This document shows positions 50,701-62,846 of a stretch of DNA of 64,000 nucleotides, piece by piece. The stretch comes from Lumbricus rubellus (Eukaryota > Annelida > Clitellata > Crassiclitellata > Lumbricidae). The notes below the pieces were generated by a model. The model worked only from the letters and a program-made list of their open reading frames with translations. It was not told where the DNA came from and did no database searches. Position numbers and translations under genes: made by a program. Numbering within the stretch: position 1 is the first letter of the stretch; every line of letters starts with the position of its first letter. The stretch spans positions 33,287,766 through 33,351,765 of the forward strand of contig OX243824.1 of assembly GCA_945859605.1 (NCBI GenBank). Direction: 5' to 3'.

Positions 50701-53700
50701 TCCCAAATGGGAACAATGGGCACATCAGGTACTGTGTTCCCATTTGGGAACATGGTAGAGAAATACATAACTTAGTCATTGAAAACTCCACATCGAGTCC
50801 ACTACTGCCATCAGTATTCATTCGTTCAGTTATTCATTCATTCACTGAATCATTACAACAATTTATATAGCGCCCTTCAAATTTTTCCTGAAGAAAATTG
50901 AGATTATTAGGTAATCGCCTTCTTTGTCTCAGTGTAAATTGCCTTTTACAGATGCCATAGGGTAAGTTATCCTTATCAGTGGTGATTGCCATGATACAGT
51001 CTGATGCAGATAGCATGTGTGATGACATTGAGCAGTTTGGTCACTTAGTAGAGGTTTCCAATGCAATGTATCCAATATTATAGGCAGAGTGACAAATCAA
51101 TATTCTAAATATTTACAGTGCCTACCCATATTATTAGACTCGAGCTAGATGCATATATACATACAAACAAACAGAGCAAAACATATTATATGCATGCATA
51201 TACATACATACACACACACATACATATTACATGTATACATATATGCAAACATATATCCATTATCCATATATACATGCATGCATGCATGCATACATACATA
51301 CATAGGCTACATAAATATTACATACATAGATACATATCTATATGCATACATATATGCATACATACATACATAGTATGTATATAGGTATGTAGGCATGTAC
51401 GTATTACATACATGCATACATACATACATACACACGAATTATAATCCATAAAACACACATACAATGTCATACATGCATATTGTGTACATACATACATAAG
51501 GTATACATACATACATACATACATGTACATACATACATACATACATACATACATACATACATACATACATACATACATACATACATACATACATACATAC
51601 ATACATACATGCACACATACATATATGCATACATACTTGCATACATGCATGCATATATACATCTATGCATTGCATAGATATGCCGACATATATAGATACA
51701 TATACATACATGCATACATATAAATATATACATGTATGCATACATGCATGTACATACATGTACATATTACATACATATTACATGTAGATTTGAGTCTAAT
51801 AATATGGGTAGGCACGGTAAAATGTGTTGGATTGTTTGAATAATTGTTGTTCAGTTGCAGAATAACACCTTTGGCATGGCAATTCTAACATTTTCACTGT
51901 TTTATGACGTCTGATAGCTAGTAACATCAACAATTGTGTCTCTATTTTCCACAATCAAATCATACTGTGTGATGTTCATAAAAATAATTGTGAAGTAACT
52001 GAAAACAGCAAATTGAACACGTCAGATGTGATGAATTTGCATGGTGTTCCCAAATGGGAACACAGTACCATATGTGCCCATTGTTCCCAAATGGGAACAG
52101 CTCGCCATCTAGCGGCCAATAGCTGAATTATATAAATTAATGTTCCCTGGACCTTACATTAGCATCATTAGTCACATTTCCAAGCATCATAAAGATTGGC
52201 CATCGGGGAAAAGCTTGGGCTCTAATGGGTTAAGCATAAAAGTGAGTGGTCCGATTTTTCTTCACGTCTGTATAATATAATAGTGAGCGAAATAAAGTTA
52301 AGGAACTTTTTCTATTCACTCTCCATCTAGATTTCTATTGTAATTTGTATAGAAGTTACTATAATATTTATGCTTACCCCAGCTGGAACGTGATAGCCGC
52401 AGACTTCAATGTCCTTCGTTATTCTACGACTCGTTGCATGGACGATAGGGTATAATCTGCACACAACCAAACTGATCTCATGGACTACTCAAGCAATTTT
52501 TATTTAAGGTGTTTGATTGAGTCATGATTTATAAATGAGGCTACGTTGAAAATTCACCTTCTTGTGTCTAAGCTCTCTACAGTGACGTTTATCAGCGACA
52601 ATTTCAATTGAATAGTAGGCTAGCCTACCATTATAAGTTGAATACTTTCATTCCTTCTAGACTTACTCGTCATAACAAAACATGGAATTTGTGAATCGCC
52701 TATCAAAAGATAAGACCCGAGCATAAGTTTATCACGATCGCTGTTGATTAACTTCAAAGCCAACTTGAAGCAATATCGTAATAATTATTATAATTATACC
52801 AGAATCATCTAGAATCAGATGTTAAAGTATAACTATCATATCAATAAAATTGTATGCATTGGTGCAATAGTTATCAGAATAGAAAATGCAAGAATGCAAC
52901 TGGCGCATAAGAAGGTGCTTATCCCATCTGTTAGCTGTTTTGTAAGGCGTCCTTATAATGGCATGGCCGTATTACGGCATCTTACAAAACATCCTTCTAA
53001 CGGCATGGCCGTATTACGGCATCTTACAATTTGTCGCAATTTTTTACCCGAGGTATCTATAATCCCTCAGGTTTCAGATATTGATAAGAAATTTAAACTC
53101 TAGAGTGGACATCCATGTCAAGATCTGGAAGAATAAATTATTATTATTATTATTATTAATTATTATTATTATTATTATTATTGTTATTACTACTACTACT
53201 AGTATTATTATTGCAAGGCGCAAGACACTACAACATCCAAGGTAAGCCTTATTTCTCCAACAGCAATCTTGACTAGACAGTAGTCATGATTCAATCAAAC
53301 TGTTACAGTAGGCCTATTCATACTTTATGCGACATCCAAGTTACAACAATACTCGGTGACATCAAATTATAGTCAGTTTCTAAAATCAATATTGCGTAGA
53401 CAGAGGCATTGATGATGGAGACAAGGTCCGTATCTCAATCTCATTGAAGCGTTGCAATATTAAGGATGAAGTCTCATGTCTTAACTGAATCATTTTTGTA
53501 ACTAACCTGAAAGTTTCTCGAATACACGCTTTCACGTAATGCATGTTTTGAAGATCCTCCTGAGTTATTCGATCATTGTTTCCCAGTATGTCAACTGTTT
53601 CTTTGTAGAGGGTCGTTTGTGCCGATGGATTTTTCGACAGACAATATAGAACGAAGAGAAGAACATTGCACGTCTACACGAAAAATTATAAAAACATATC

Positions 53701-56700
53701 TTTTGCATGAAGCATTATTTTCTTGTACACGTCTATTACCAATGCTGACTATAGAATCTTAACCAGCATAGGCTACTTATATTTTCGCTTCAATCCCATT
53801 TAGGCAAAAAGAGCCAACTTCACTTAATTTTGAGACTCAACACGAACGCGTTAGACTAAAACTGTGGAATTGGGTCGGTAATAATTATTATGCGCGTCAC
53901 TACCCTGCACTGGTGTAATACGGATGCTGCTTGCCATGGTGACTCTGGTGAGTGAGAAAGAGATATTTAATTTATAGATGCTAGAGACATTATCTTGATT
54001 ATCTTCAAAATTAGATCCATGCATGTATAATTATTATCTCGCCTCCTCACTTGTGACCAATTGCATTTGCGCCTCGCGTGGACGGATTCCTCGAAGGAAA
54101 CACTTGCAGCGTTCATTAATCACGTGCAATCTGTTCTTCATTCTGCGGCTCGTCTATAAAAGCTCATTTCTGGAATAAATAGATTTATAATCGCCTTGTA
54201 GAATGTAGAGTCTCCAGTCTCCGTAATGAACTTATCTGTCTTTCTTTGCCTTTTTTCCTCAAGCGTTTGCTCGGGATAATGTTCATGTCGTTTTCAGGTG
54301 AAGCGGCGCTATATAAATTCACGATTACGATTGCAATGACGGATTAGCTTCACATAAAGCTAAAATCTCTCGCTGCGTTGCACAGCAAAGAACTTCGTGA
54401 GACTCGTTAGAAGAGTTGAATTGAGAGTATGCCTAGTTCAGTGTGTATTTTACTGTTACTATTATACCAACACAAAACGTTCTGTTAACTGTTATTGAAT
54501 TCACTGACCGTATCGACTGCAGCTAACAGTAGATCCACGCAAATCGTGTTCGCCTCTTTCGACGTCAAGTTCTTCTGAGAGAGAAGATAAGTGAGAAACG
54601 CTGACTTCTCCGACTTCTCTTTTCCTCCTTCATCAACTCCTTCCTCTGTCGGTGGCTGATTCAAGTCGGTCGCTTTCTGCAACAAAGTCAATGATGAGTT
54701 TCAAGAAAGTGACGATGATCACGGCTGTGGCCGTTTCCGATGTCCGGACAGTTCGGAGCCGGAAAATTCGGAGCCGGAGAATTTGGCAAGGATCGACAAA
54801 AATGTTTGGTTCCATAGAAGTTGGATCTATGCTGGCACGAATGAATGTTTGAGGTTGTGGCTTACAAATTATAAACTGCTGTGGTGAATAAATAAACCAA
54901 ATCGACGGCATTAATTTTACTATCCTGAATAACTGCAGGTGGATTATTGGAGGCTAACGGCAGCGATGCAACATGCGGATACTTTGACAAAAAATAAGTA
55001 GATTACAAATTGACTTTAACTCAGACTGTCGTGCAACTATTGGAAAAGGTATACCTACTAGTTTTTAGCTATAATACTCGTAGTAGAAGACTGTTTGAAG
55101 ACTCTAAAACTAATGAGTTAAAGTTTAGCAATGGCTTCAATGAGAATGTAATCCTCGATAACTTAGCTGCTAACAATGCATGCACGTTGCCCATAATATA
55201 TAATTGCGTAGGCTACTCGTGAAAGGGGAGGGCCACCGAATGTACGCCATTTTGCGTAATGGTGCGTATGCATATATGCGTTCCATACAAATGCACTTAG
55301 GCAAAATAAGTTTATAATTAACGTCCACATTAACCTATCTGTAGGCTATAATTATCCTGTAGTCGTCCGATGTTATCATTTGCTTTCACTAGAATACTTA
55401 GATTCTCTTCTGATCTTAACAGCAAACCATAAAGCCTGACAAGTTTTAGCTAGCGAATTTGATGTTTAAAAAAATAAATATTAACCTGCTGTTAAAACAA
55501 ATGCCGTATTGGTTACTTTAGCTAATTAATTTTGTAAGGGGTAGTGAAGCTTATTTGTACGCACGCATGGGATGGGATTCCGTAAAATGTTGCAACAAGA
55601 GGAGGGATCGAAAATACGATTTTGTGTACGAAATAAAAGTGTGGACCATTAATTAGACGTTAATTGTTCCGCATTGACATTGAGTGTGTATTTAACCCTT
55701 TGCAAACCAAAGTCTAGCAAATGGTATCATGGTAATCATATATCCAATGCCTATGGTCGGTGAATGGTTAAAGATCGCCTCTCACCTTATCGACGAGTAT
55801 CTGTCCAATCTCCATCACACGGTCCGTGTATCTTTCGTAGATTTTCCATGTCGTCGTTGGAAAGACTTTGTAGAACGGAAAGCTGTACATCAACAGCTGC
55901 ATGTACTTGAAGAATCCGATCAGATTGTCGATGAAGTCAAGAGCAAGCTGAGGCGGAGGATCTTTCAGACATCCGATCCGCTCCTCGAAAAACACCGTCC
56001 CTATGGCTGCATAATAATTTGTCACACTCATACATACATGCAGACGCCCAGATCTGTTATTAAAATCCAAATTATATGCAACCATACTTACGCAATACAT
56101 GCATGAATACGTACGAACATAAGTACATGCATAAAAACAATCAGACACAGGGAACTAGGGGCTAAACGAACAGCGTAACGCATTTCCGGTTTAAGACACT
56201 GTAAACGTGCAACACGAGCACAAATTTAGACGAAGTCCTGCTCGTAGCTGTCGAAGTAACATAGCTATGGGCAACACAAATTTAATAGCATCCCTTTGAC
56301 AATGAGGATCTTCATAATTTTAAAAATTACCAGTAATGGTCCATCTGACCCCAATTATACTCGCGCCCATGCATAATTATGGCATAAACTTTTGACCAAT
56401 AAAAGATTAAATCTTCTGGTTATCCTGCCAATATTGAATTTGTTAGAGGTGGTGGTGGTTGTGGTAGTCATCATTGGATTGTGGTGGAAGAGGTGGTGGT
56501 GTAAAGGTGGTGGTGTAAGGTGGTGGTGTAAGGTGGTGGTGTAAGGTAGTGGTGAGTGCAGTGGCGATCGTTGGGGAATGTGGTGGTAGAAGTGGTGGTA
56601 GTGTTCCTATTGAGGGTTTAGTATTGGTGGTGTTGGCTTTTATTGAGATTGTGATCAAGGCATTATATACATGTAAGTAGAAGACGTCTAAAGACAGAGC

Positions 56701-59700
56701 CTCAACCAAAAGGCAAAGTAACAGCAATTAGGTAGAAGTGGTGTTTAATAAGGAGGTTGTAGTGTTTGTCGATGATGTAGTGATATGGTTGCAATATTGG
56801 TATTGTGATATGATTTACATTCGAGAGTCCATTTGAAGATCTCGCGTTCAATGTCTGGAACAACGAACCCATCCTCCTCATTATTCTTCTTCTTCTTCTG
56901 TCTAATCTTCCGTTCAATGTTTCGAACAAAGTCTGTCGCTGTTTCGTTCATTGGTCCGATGTGTTTGAAGACCTCAGTTGGTCTCAACATCATCTTACTA
57001 ACCACAGCTCGATGCCGATACCACTCCTCACCTTGCCTGGACAACACACATCGAACAACAATCATCAACAAGAACAATGAAAATTATTCAATTGACATTA
57101 TTATACTATGACATTACGATATTTTGCCACGATGATGGTCAGCGTATACTTGGGACACACTGATGTAGTATGGTATGGCGCTGTATACGCTTTAGTATAG
57201 CATGGTATGGTATAGTATGGTTTGGCATGGTGTGATGTACTGTGGAATGGCATGGTATGGTATAGTCTGAATTGGAATGATATGGTATGGTATGATACAC
57301 TTGATACAGCATAGTATGGTATGGCATTGTATTGTATGATACGGTATGGTATGTAGTGGTAGGGTATGATATGGGATGGTATAGTATGGAGTGGTGTGGT
57401 TTAGTGTGTTGTAGTGTAGGCTAGCATAGCATAGCATAGTATAGTAGAACAGTGCACAATAGCACAGGTGGTTAAGCAAGTCGTATCAAAATTTAATCAT
57501 AGCATAGTCAACCATATGAAATTCGAAAACTATTATTGTACGTGCAGGTGGCATAGCATGCAGAAATATAGCATAATTTATTAGCAGATGTATTTATGTC
57601 ATGTATATGACATTGTATGTCATGTATAACATTGTATATGACTTTGTATGTCATGTATATGACATTGTATGTCATGTATATGACTTTGTATGTCATGTAT
57701 ATGACATTGTATGATCAACGAACCCGTTTCCAATTCCGAGTCCAATGCCTCGTTTGAGTTGGTAGTGTGCGAGTGGTTCAAGTGGAAATCGAATTGGAAA
57801 TTTTCCGTCGACTCGAGCGACTTTCGCATATTCATCAGGATCGCTGATGATAACCGATTTAAAATGACCGAACTGCTCCACATAGATTGGACCAAACACC
57901 GACGCTCTCATCTGCATCACCTTCAATCATTCATTCTCATTATTAATTATTTTATTGTTGACATGTTTTTACTTGTTTATTTCTCGCATTTGATATAGCG
58001 CCACTCAAGCTCACCACTCGGAGGCGCTCTAGATTACAGCGCGGACACTGCACAGGAGCGCCGAAGCGAACAAGCAATTGCGAGTGAAGGATTTGCTCAA
58101 AGTCACTACACGGCGGCTTGAGGTGGGTTCGAACGTGGAACTCTCCGGCTCCATATACCAAAACCACCACTACCCCCACTCTGCCCCCTAAAACGGTTAA
58201 AATGAATTCCATTGTTGAGAATGAATGACTGATTCACAAGTAATGAGCGATACACCTTCAGAACCCTACTGCGCATGCGCGTAGCCAACAATTTAAAAAA
58301 AGATTTGTTATCAACAAGTAGGCGTGGAGTTTGTGCAATTATTCAGGTTAACGTCGGAAGGCACTGCATGGCTGTTGTTGGCTGTTGGCATGATAGGAGT
58401 CACGAGTCACACTACAATGTTATGTACATTGTACACTGTACATTGTACATGCTGTTGCACCTTAGATATCTTTATGTCGTCACATACAACTGCTAGTCGG
58501 CCGACCTCGGCCTCGGTCTCCTATTGTAAATCAAAATGTCAGGTCACAAGGTTGGTTGTCTATGCTAACAGAGGAAGTAGTAGGTGATGGGCTCTGAATT
58601 TGCTAAAAAACACTACACTGCTCTTCAGTCAAGACAATAACAATGACAGTTGTGACAGTCAAAATTATTGTGGATTACACATTTTCCCCTTTCATGTGCT
58701 TTGTCTCCCATTGAGGGGCTACCCAATGGGAGACAGTAAGTTGAGTAAGTAAGGCTTTATTATAGGTCTACAATGTTGACAGCATCAAATAAGCTTTATG
58801 CAGTGACTGTTGTTCACTAGATTAATATTGAGAAGAAGGACTTTTACCTCTCAGTTTTTGCGCCTAAGCTACATAGTAAATGGTCATCAAAGAATAAAAA
58901 GACTTATAGTAAAAAAGACTTTGTTTTTAATAAACTAACAATAAAAATCCCAGTCGTCTTGACTCGATCACAGACGTTTTGCACACAAATACTTTCTCCC
59001 ATTTAAAGTTCGCCGAGTGAACTGGGCACGACGTTAAACTGCATCCATCCTCCGCCACAGGGAACCAACAACATCCTTGTGCCGGTCCTAAGCCCGGACA
59101 AAGGAGGAAGGTTTGCCAGATGGGTGGCGATACACTGGCAGGAAAAGACCAAGACGATTGTAATCCGCCAAAACCACGACACAAGTGACATAACTACCCA
59201 GATGCTTCAAGGTGTCATGATGTGGAGCAGACATGCACGGGCCGGTCAGGACAGACCAGTGGATAGAGTCGGAGGAGAGAGTGTGGAACACATACGGGCA
59301 TTGACCCAGGTTGTCCTTCATGCTTCTCTCCCAATATGCTCTTCAATCAGATAAGGTGGTCTAGGTGCTCCAAGATGTTTATGGTATGGAGTAGACCTGC
59401 TGACCGGACCGGTTGAAGCTGGGCAGCATGACGCGAGACAGACTCAGACAGAGAGTGGCGTCGGACTCTTACGGGCATTGAGCCCAATGATGTTGATGAT
59501 GAGTGAACTATGCCCATGCCATTCAATATTCTGTCATCACTGAGCTGCAAAGTCCGTTCAAAGACCAGCTTCATGTTTTCAGCGTAAAGCTAAAGGTTTC
59601 AACTCGTGCTGTGATACATTATTATCATTTATCATATGTGACGCCGGGCTCAAAACCCGTCGTATTTCACTTCCTAGATTTTGCGCTAGATGCCGAAATA

Positions 59701-61274
59701 GGCGAGAGGGATCAAGAATGCAATTTATTCTTCAATTCAGCATATGACTATGAATTCGCCCTAATTTGCGATGTAGTGAACCGGTGTTGATGCCGTTTGC
59801 ATTATCTGATTCAGAATATATATGCCTCTAATGCCCAGAACAATTGCAGAATAATAACTTTGTAGGTTCAGTAGACTTGGATTACACAAATATTCAGTAA
59901 CTTTTTGTTTGGTTTTCTCACTATAAACTAATGAAAGAATCAAACGAGCATAACTTTTGTTAGAAAAAAGATATCTTCATTCTGTTTAAAGCATTTTAGA
60001 GCTTGTTCATTGTGGCACATGACTAAATCAAAAGGTCAAAACCGACATGTGACGGGTTTAGAGATTCTGTGTCACATATTATAATGAAGAATTTTTTTCT
60101 TTGGTAAATAGGCCCCAGTAGGCCTAGCGGGATCACTCAATGCTTGTTGAATTTGATTTTGTCTAGACAATGTATTCTTGTTTTGTCATTGTTCTTCTTT
60201 CATTTTATTGTTGTCAGTAGCACATTGTTTTTGGATTCGGTTGTGTACGCTTACGTCATGATGCGTGCGGTTGCTGTTGGTGGTGGGTGGCAGTGGTTAC
60301 AAACAATCCACATCTTACGCAGATGCAAAACCTGCTGCGCTGTGTCTATTGTCAACCATCAAAGAATAGCGGATCTGCCTTAAGTCCTCAGACAATGGAT
60401 GATGGCATTGAAAGATAATTATAGATCACCTTTTAGATGAGTACATACAGTGGTTGTAGAACATTGTCCCTGCTGGACATAATCCCCCATGCAGAAGACT
60501 TTATTTAAGCGGCGGATGAGAGATTCTCTCCCTCTGAGACTTTATTAATATTTTTCCAAAATATAGTAGGCCTAGTACCCGGGGCGAATTCATTCTGAAA
60601 TACATCTCATTGCGACATAGCGCATTGACATTATATAAGCTTACACAATCATATTCTATCATACATAATTATATAACATTGCCACCATTCATAATAATTA
60701 TTATACTCTGCCATAATATGGCAGAGTATATGAAGAGTCAGCTTAGTGATGACAGAGTATATGATGCATATATTATATTATTATACACCACTGTCACTGC
60801 CACTACCATTGCCACTACCACTACCATTGCCACTACCACTACCACTACCATTGCCACTACCACTACCATTGCCACTACCACTACCATTGCCATAATTTCA
60901 TTTCAGATGATTCTTGTGTCTGCCATGATGCGAAAGAGATGTTTACCATTAACCTCAAACATTTTGCTGAACTTCAGTCCGTCCTTCTTCTTCGTGTAGT
61001 CCCACAACGTTCCAATGATCGGCAGACCACGTGGCCCTGGAATCTCGCTGAAAGGACGAACATTCTTCGACGGTGGAAATGCTTTAACATGATCATAATC
61101 TACATGATCCAAGTCATCAGGACTGTCGTCGAATTCAGCGACTGACGAAGACGAAGACGAAGCCGAAGCCGCAGTCTGCTTTGGTCGTCGAGACGGAAGA
61201 CATATTCTGGTCAACTGAGACAATATATACAAGATCAAGGCCGTAGCTAGGGGTGTTTTTGGGTGTTTGAACAC
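47628..61274 (-). CDS. Mitochondrial-clan cytochrome P450 (CYP10/11/24/27-like), 10 exons
   Basis: In order the exons are 61274-60947, 57904-57724, 57036-56819, 56006-55786, 54676-54509, 53673-53507, 52456-52378, 49752-49584, 48563-48520 and 47747-47628, 1695 bp in all, 564 residues. All introns are GT-AG and all phases agree. Motifs are IPGPRGLPIIG after the leader, GEEWYRHR (C-helix), AAVDTT (I-helix, across exons 5-6), RETFR (K-helix ExxR, across 6-7), PERW, the heme loop FGHGPRMCVG with its cysteine (across 8-9) and a C-terminus PVLNLFMTPDRPLKLTF. The C-terminal block and Arg-rich C-helix are typical of mitochondrial P450s, which act on steroids, vitamin D-like compounds or similar substrates with adrenodoxin; the substrate here is unknown. 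The start is uncertain (see exon 1). Confidence 0.92.
47748..48519. other. P450 intron 9
   Basis: AT-rich intron sequence; nothing recognised. Confidence 0.6.
48520..48563 (-). CDS. P450 exon 9
   Basis: A 44-bp exon, acceptor TTTTTTAG, donor GTAAGT. It completes the heme loop Gly and encodes RRLAEQELYLVVSK (L-helix). Confidence 0.92.
48564..49583. other. P450 intron 8
   Basis: Intron sequence with a TAGGCCTA palindrome near 49092; no element is recognised. Confidence 0.6.
49584..49752 (-). CDS. P450 exon 8
   Basis: The acceptor is AATTTCAG and the donor GTGAGT; phase 0 in, 1 out. It encodes NLYSMGRNPDLFPDP, PERW and the heme-binding FGHGPRMCV. Confidence 0.95.
50342..52229. mobile_element. 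piggyBac-like nonautonomous element with nested MITE
   Basis: It lies in P450 intron 7. The ends are CCCATTAGCGCCC on the left and its inverted counterpart CCCATTAGAGCCC on the right, where TTAA follows (52230-52233); the left flank is CATA, presumably a decayed TTAA. Inside, an 18-bp palindrome TGTTCCCAAATGGGAACA or close variants occurs five times, and two inverted ~55-bp segments (about 50699-50753 and 52047-52102) each carry two of them. No coding capacity. Confidence 0.65.
51116..51817. mobile_element. Tc1/mariner-type MITE with microsatellite core
   Basis: 702 bp flanked by TA, with inverted ends C(A/C)GTGCCTACCCATATTA extending about 33 bp. The interior is an ATAC/ATGC microsatellite (about 51150-51780). 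It is nested in the piggyBac-like element. Open frames across it are repeat artefacts. Confidence 0.85.
52378..52456 (-). CDS. P450 exon 7
   Basis: The acceptor is GTGTGCAG and the donor GTAAGC; phase 2 in. It encodes LYPIVHATSRRI and CGYHVPAG. Confidence 0.93.
52457..53506. other. P450 intron 6
   Basis: It contains two copies of a GGCATGGCCGTATTACGGC palindromic unit with flanks (about 52950-53028) and an ATT/ACT trinucleotide run (about 53138-53215). No exon is seen. Confidence 0.65.
52950..53028. repeat. Two-unit palindromic tandem repeat
   Basis: The unit GGCATGGCCGTATTACGGC followed by ATCTTACAA occurs twice, about 43 bp apart. Confidence 0.8.
53507..53673 (-). CDS. P450 exon 6
   Basis: The acceptor is CGTGTAG and the donor GTTAGT. 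It encodes NVLLFVLYCLSKNP and the K-helix start ACIRETF. Confidence 0.93.
53674..54508. other. P450 intron 5
   Basis: Intron sequence with a GCGGCGCTATATAAATTC segment near 54304 resembling a SINE 3' tail on the plus strand. Nothing else is recognised. Confidence 0.55.
54509..54676 (-). CDS. P450 exon 5
   Basis: The acceptor is TTGTTGCAG and the donor GTCAGT. It encodes the first part of the I-helix, DLLLAAVDT. Confidence 0.93.
54677..55785. other. P450 intron 4
   Basis: Ordinary AT-rich intron sequence; short imperfect GGAGCCGGAGAATT-type repeats near 54755-54785. No exon or element is recognised. Confidence 0.55.
55786..56006 (-). CDS. P450 exon 4
   Basis: The acceptor is TTATGCAG and the donor GTGAGA. 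It encodes IGTVFFEERIGCL and the F/G helix region with YKVFPTTTWK. Confidence 0.94.
56007..56818. other. P450 intron 3, with GGT satellite
   Basis: It contains a GTGGTG-type minisatellite at about 56443-56605 with GTGTAAGGTGGTG units. No other feature is recognised. Confidence 0.7.
56819..57036 (-). CDS. P450 exon 3
   Basis: The acceptor is TTGTCCAG and the donor GTAAAT. It encodes QGEEWYRHRAVVSKMML (C-helix, heme propionate contacts) and IEREIFKWTLE. Confidence 0.93.
57037..57723. repeat. P450 intron 2, with two satellites
   Basis: 57160-57460 is a degenerate TATGG/TAGCA pentanucleotide array. About 57592-57712 is a tandem array of a ~20-bp unit containing GTATATGACATTGTATGTCAT-like sequence, which ends just before the exon 2 donor. 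Short open frames here are artefacts. Confidence 0.85.
57724..57904 (-). CDS. P450 exon 2
   Basis: Phase 1 in (acceptor GAGAG at 57905; a nearby GCAG acceptor would not keep phase), phase 2 out with a GTTCGT donor. It encodes FGPIYVEQFGHFKSV and RGIGLGIGNG. Confidence 0.82.
57975..58195 (-). mobile_element. tRNA-derived SINE copy, minus strand
   Basis: On the minus strand it has a B box-like ACGTTCGAACCCACC, then CTCAAGCCG and a body with TGTCCGCGCTGT and GCGCCTC, ending GCGCTATATCAAAT. The same body occurs at 62847-63030. It lies in P450 intron 1. Its 5' limit is approximate. Confidence 0.75.
58196..60946. other. P450 intron 1, main part
   Basis: It contains a short GTACATTGTACA palindrome cluster near 58429-58452, an unclassified interspersed repeat at about 58990-59520 (GC-richer, with ACAAAGGAGGAAGG), a 29-bp near-perfect palindrome at 60702-60730 and a CCACTACCATTG satellite at about 60787-60893. 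No exon is seen. Confidence 0.55.
60787..60893. repeat. CCACTACCATTG minisatellite
   Basis: About nine units of 6-12 bp just after P450 exon 1 on the minus strand, i.e. at the 5' end of intron 1. Confidence 0.9.
60947..61274 (-). CDS. P450 exon 1
   Basis: It ends at a GTAAAC donor in phase 1. It encodes a Ser/Arg-rich leader suited to mitochondrial import, then FSEIPGPRGLPIIGTLWDY. The ATG at 61274 lies in a repeat-like palindromic GGTGTTTGAACACCC motif, so the true start may be in an unseen upstream exon spliced at the CTCAG or GACCAG near 61210. Confidence 0.75.
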
Positions 61275-61579
61275 CCCCCAAAATGAAATAGTGTAAAAAC
61301 AACTTCAAGCAGAAAATAGTCGAAAATGGCGGAAAAGAGTGGTTTTTTCACCGCCTTGAACGTATTACGAGCCAAAAAGGCAAGAAAAGCAGGCGATGGC
61401 TTCAAAAGGTCTTCAGTAATTTCGACGAGTAAAAGAAAACAGTCGTCAGAAATTTCGCCTAAAAAGTCGACTGATTTCGGCCGCTGTAGGCTACTCACCT
61501 CAAAATTCACGGTCGAGAAAACACTCCCCGAAATACAATTACGGCGTTGCATAAGATGACATTTTGTCAATAAATTATA
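61275..61579. other. Region upstream of P450 exon 1
   Basis: A plus-strand open frame (61326-61559) encodes a basic peptide with no recognised domain. A CTAGGGGTGTTTTTGGGTG motif at about 61250 resembles transposon termini. Nothing certain is seen. Confidence 0.4.
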
Positions 61580-62770
61580 GGGTGACACGAAAGTTCGTTC
61601 ACCGTTTTCAAAATGCGCTATCTCAGTAACGGCTTCATATTTCTGTATAATATTTGGTCAGTGTATGCATCAGTCAAATGAAAGATATTGGTACATAATT
61701 TATTTGATTATGATCCGGTCCGTTTTCGCCATTATTTATAAGAAAATGTAAAGACGACCAGTTTTTGCGGAAAACCGCGTTCATCAAATTTACACAGTAA
61801 AGAAAATGTGTATGCGCCTAGCCTCGTATACAAGCGTGACAAGACACTGTTGTTACCTATATAGGACATACACAGACGTAGGTTATTCCCGTACAGTATC
61901 TCCTTTCTGCTTAATGACGGCACTGACTCTATCCAGCATGGAAAGAGTAAGCCTACGTTTCGCCTGCTCCAAAGATGAAGTTTAGTCCTTCCGTGATGGT
62001 TTGAGGTGGGATGACTGCCAGGGGTCTCACTAAACTTCAATTTGTGCCAAATGGTACCAGACTGAACTCACAGTACTACATACATCACCAACATTCTCGA
62101 GCGGATCGTGAAGCTAGCGTTCGAGAGAGAAAATGACAACGGCAACGAAAGTTGTTTGTTGAGCAGGATGGCGCACGCTGTCATACATCAGCTGTGACCA
62201 TAAAGCGGCTAGACGACAACCATCCGTCACACATAAAGCCGAAGGATTGGCCGCCCAACTCTCCGGACCTCTCTCCGATTGAGAACTTGTTGCGTATTTT
62301 ATATCTCAGCGTTTATAAAGATCCTGAGCCAAAGAACGTTGATCAGCTCAAGCGTCGCCTCCAACGAGCGTGGAGATCGATAGCAGTTGGGACACTTCAG
62401 ACGCTGATCCAGTCATGCCGGATAGAGTTTAAGCAGAAAGGAGCTACTGTGAGCTAATAACCTGCGTCTGTGTATGTCCTATATAGGTAGCAACAGTGTC
62501 TTGTCACGCTTGTATACGAGGCTATAGGCGTGCACACTGCACACATTTTCTGTACGGTGCACATTTGATGAAATCGCAGTTTTTCCGCAAAAACTGGTCG
62601 TCTTTATATTTTCTTATAAATAATGGTGAAAACGGACCGGATCATAACCAAATTTGTACCAATATCTTTCACTTGACCGATGTATACACTGACTAAATAT
62701 TATGAAGAAATATTAAGCCGTTACTGAGATAACGCATTTTGAAAACGGTGAACGAACTTTTGTGTCACCC
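61580..62770 (+). mobile_element. Tc1/mariner transposon with long inverted repeats (1,191 bp)
   Basis: Flanked by TA on both sides, beginning GGGTGACAC and ending GTGTCACCC. The terminal repeats extend about 310 bp on each side (61580-61888 and 62458-62770) with scattered mismatches, leaving only about 570 bp between them. The interior holds a transposase remnant. Confidence 0.92.
62152..62457 (+). pseudogene. Tc1/mariner transposase C-terminal remnant
   Basis: 101 codons with VEQDGARCHTS (second catalytic Asp region) and WPPNSPDLSPIENL (third acidic residue region), then a terminal helix region. The N-terminal DNA-binding domain and first Asp have no matching open frame, so the gene is broken. 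Confidence 0.9.
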
Positions 62771-62846
62771 TATATAATAATACAAGACGCCGCCTAAGCT
62801 GGATAATTATGTTGCAAGGAGATTGGCAGTCATAAAGTCTTTACAG

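Noticed and set aside
51118..51765. Several overlapping frames rich in Tyr, His, Met and Cys on both strands
   Set aside because: Products of the ATAC/ATGC microsatellite inside a MITE.
58990..59520. LINE fragment
   Set aside because: Some phrases resemble LINE flanks, but no reverse transcriptase or endonuclease motif could be translated.
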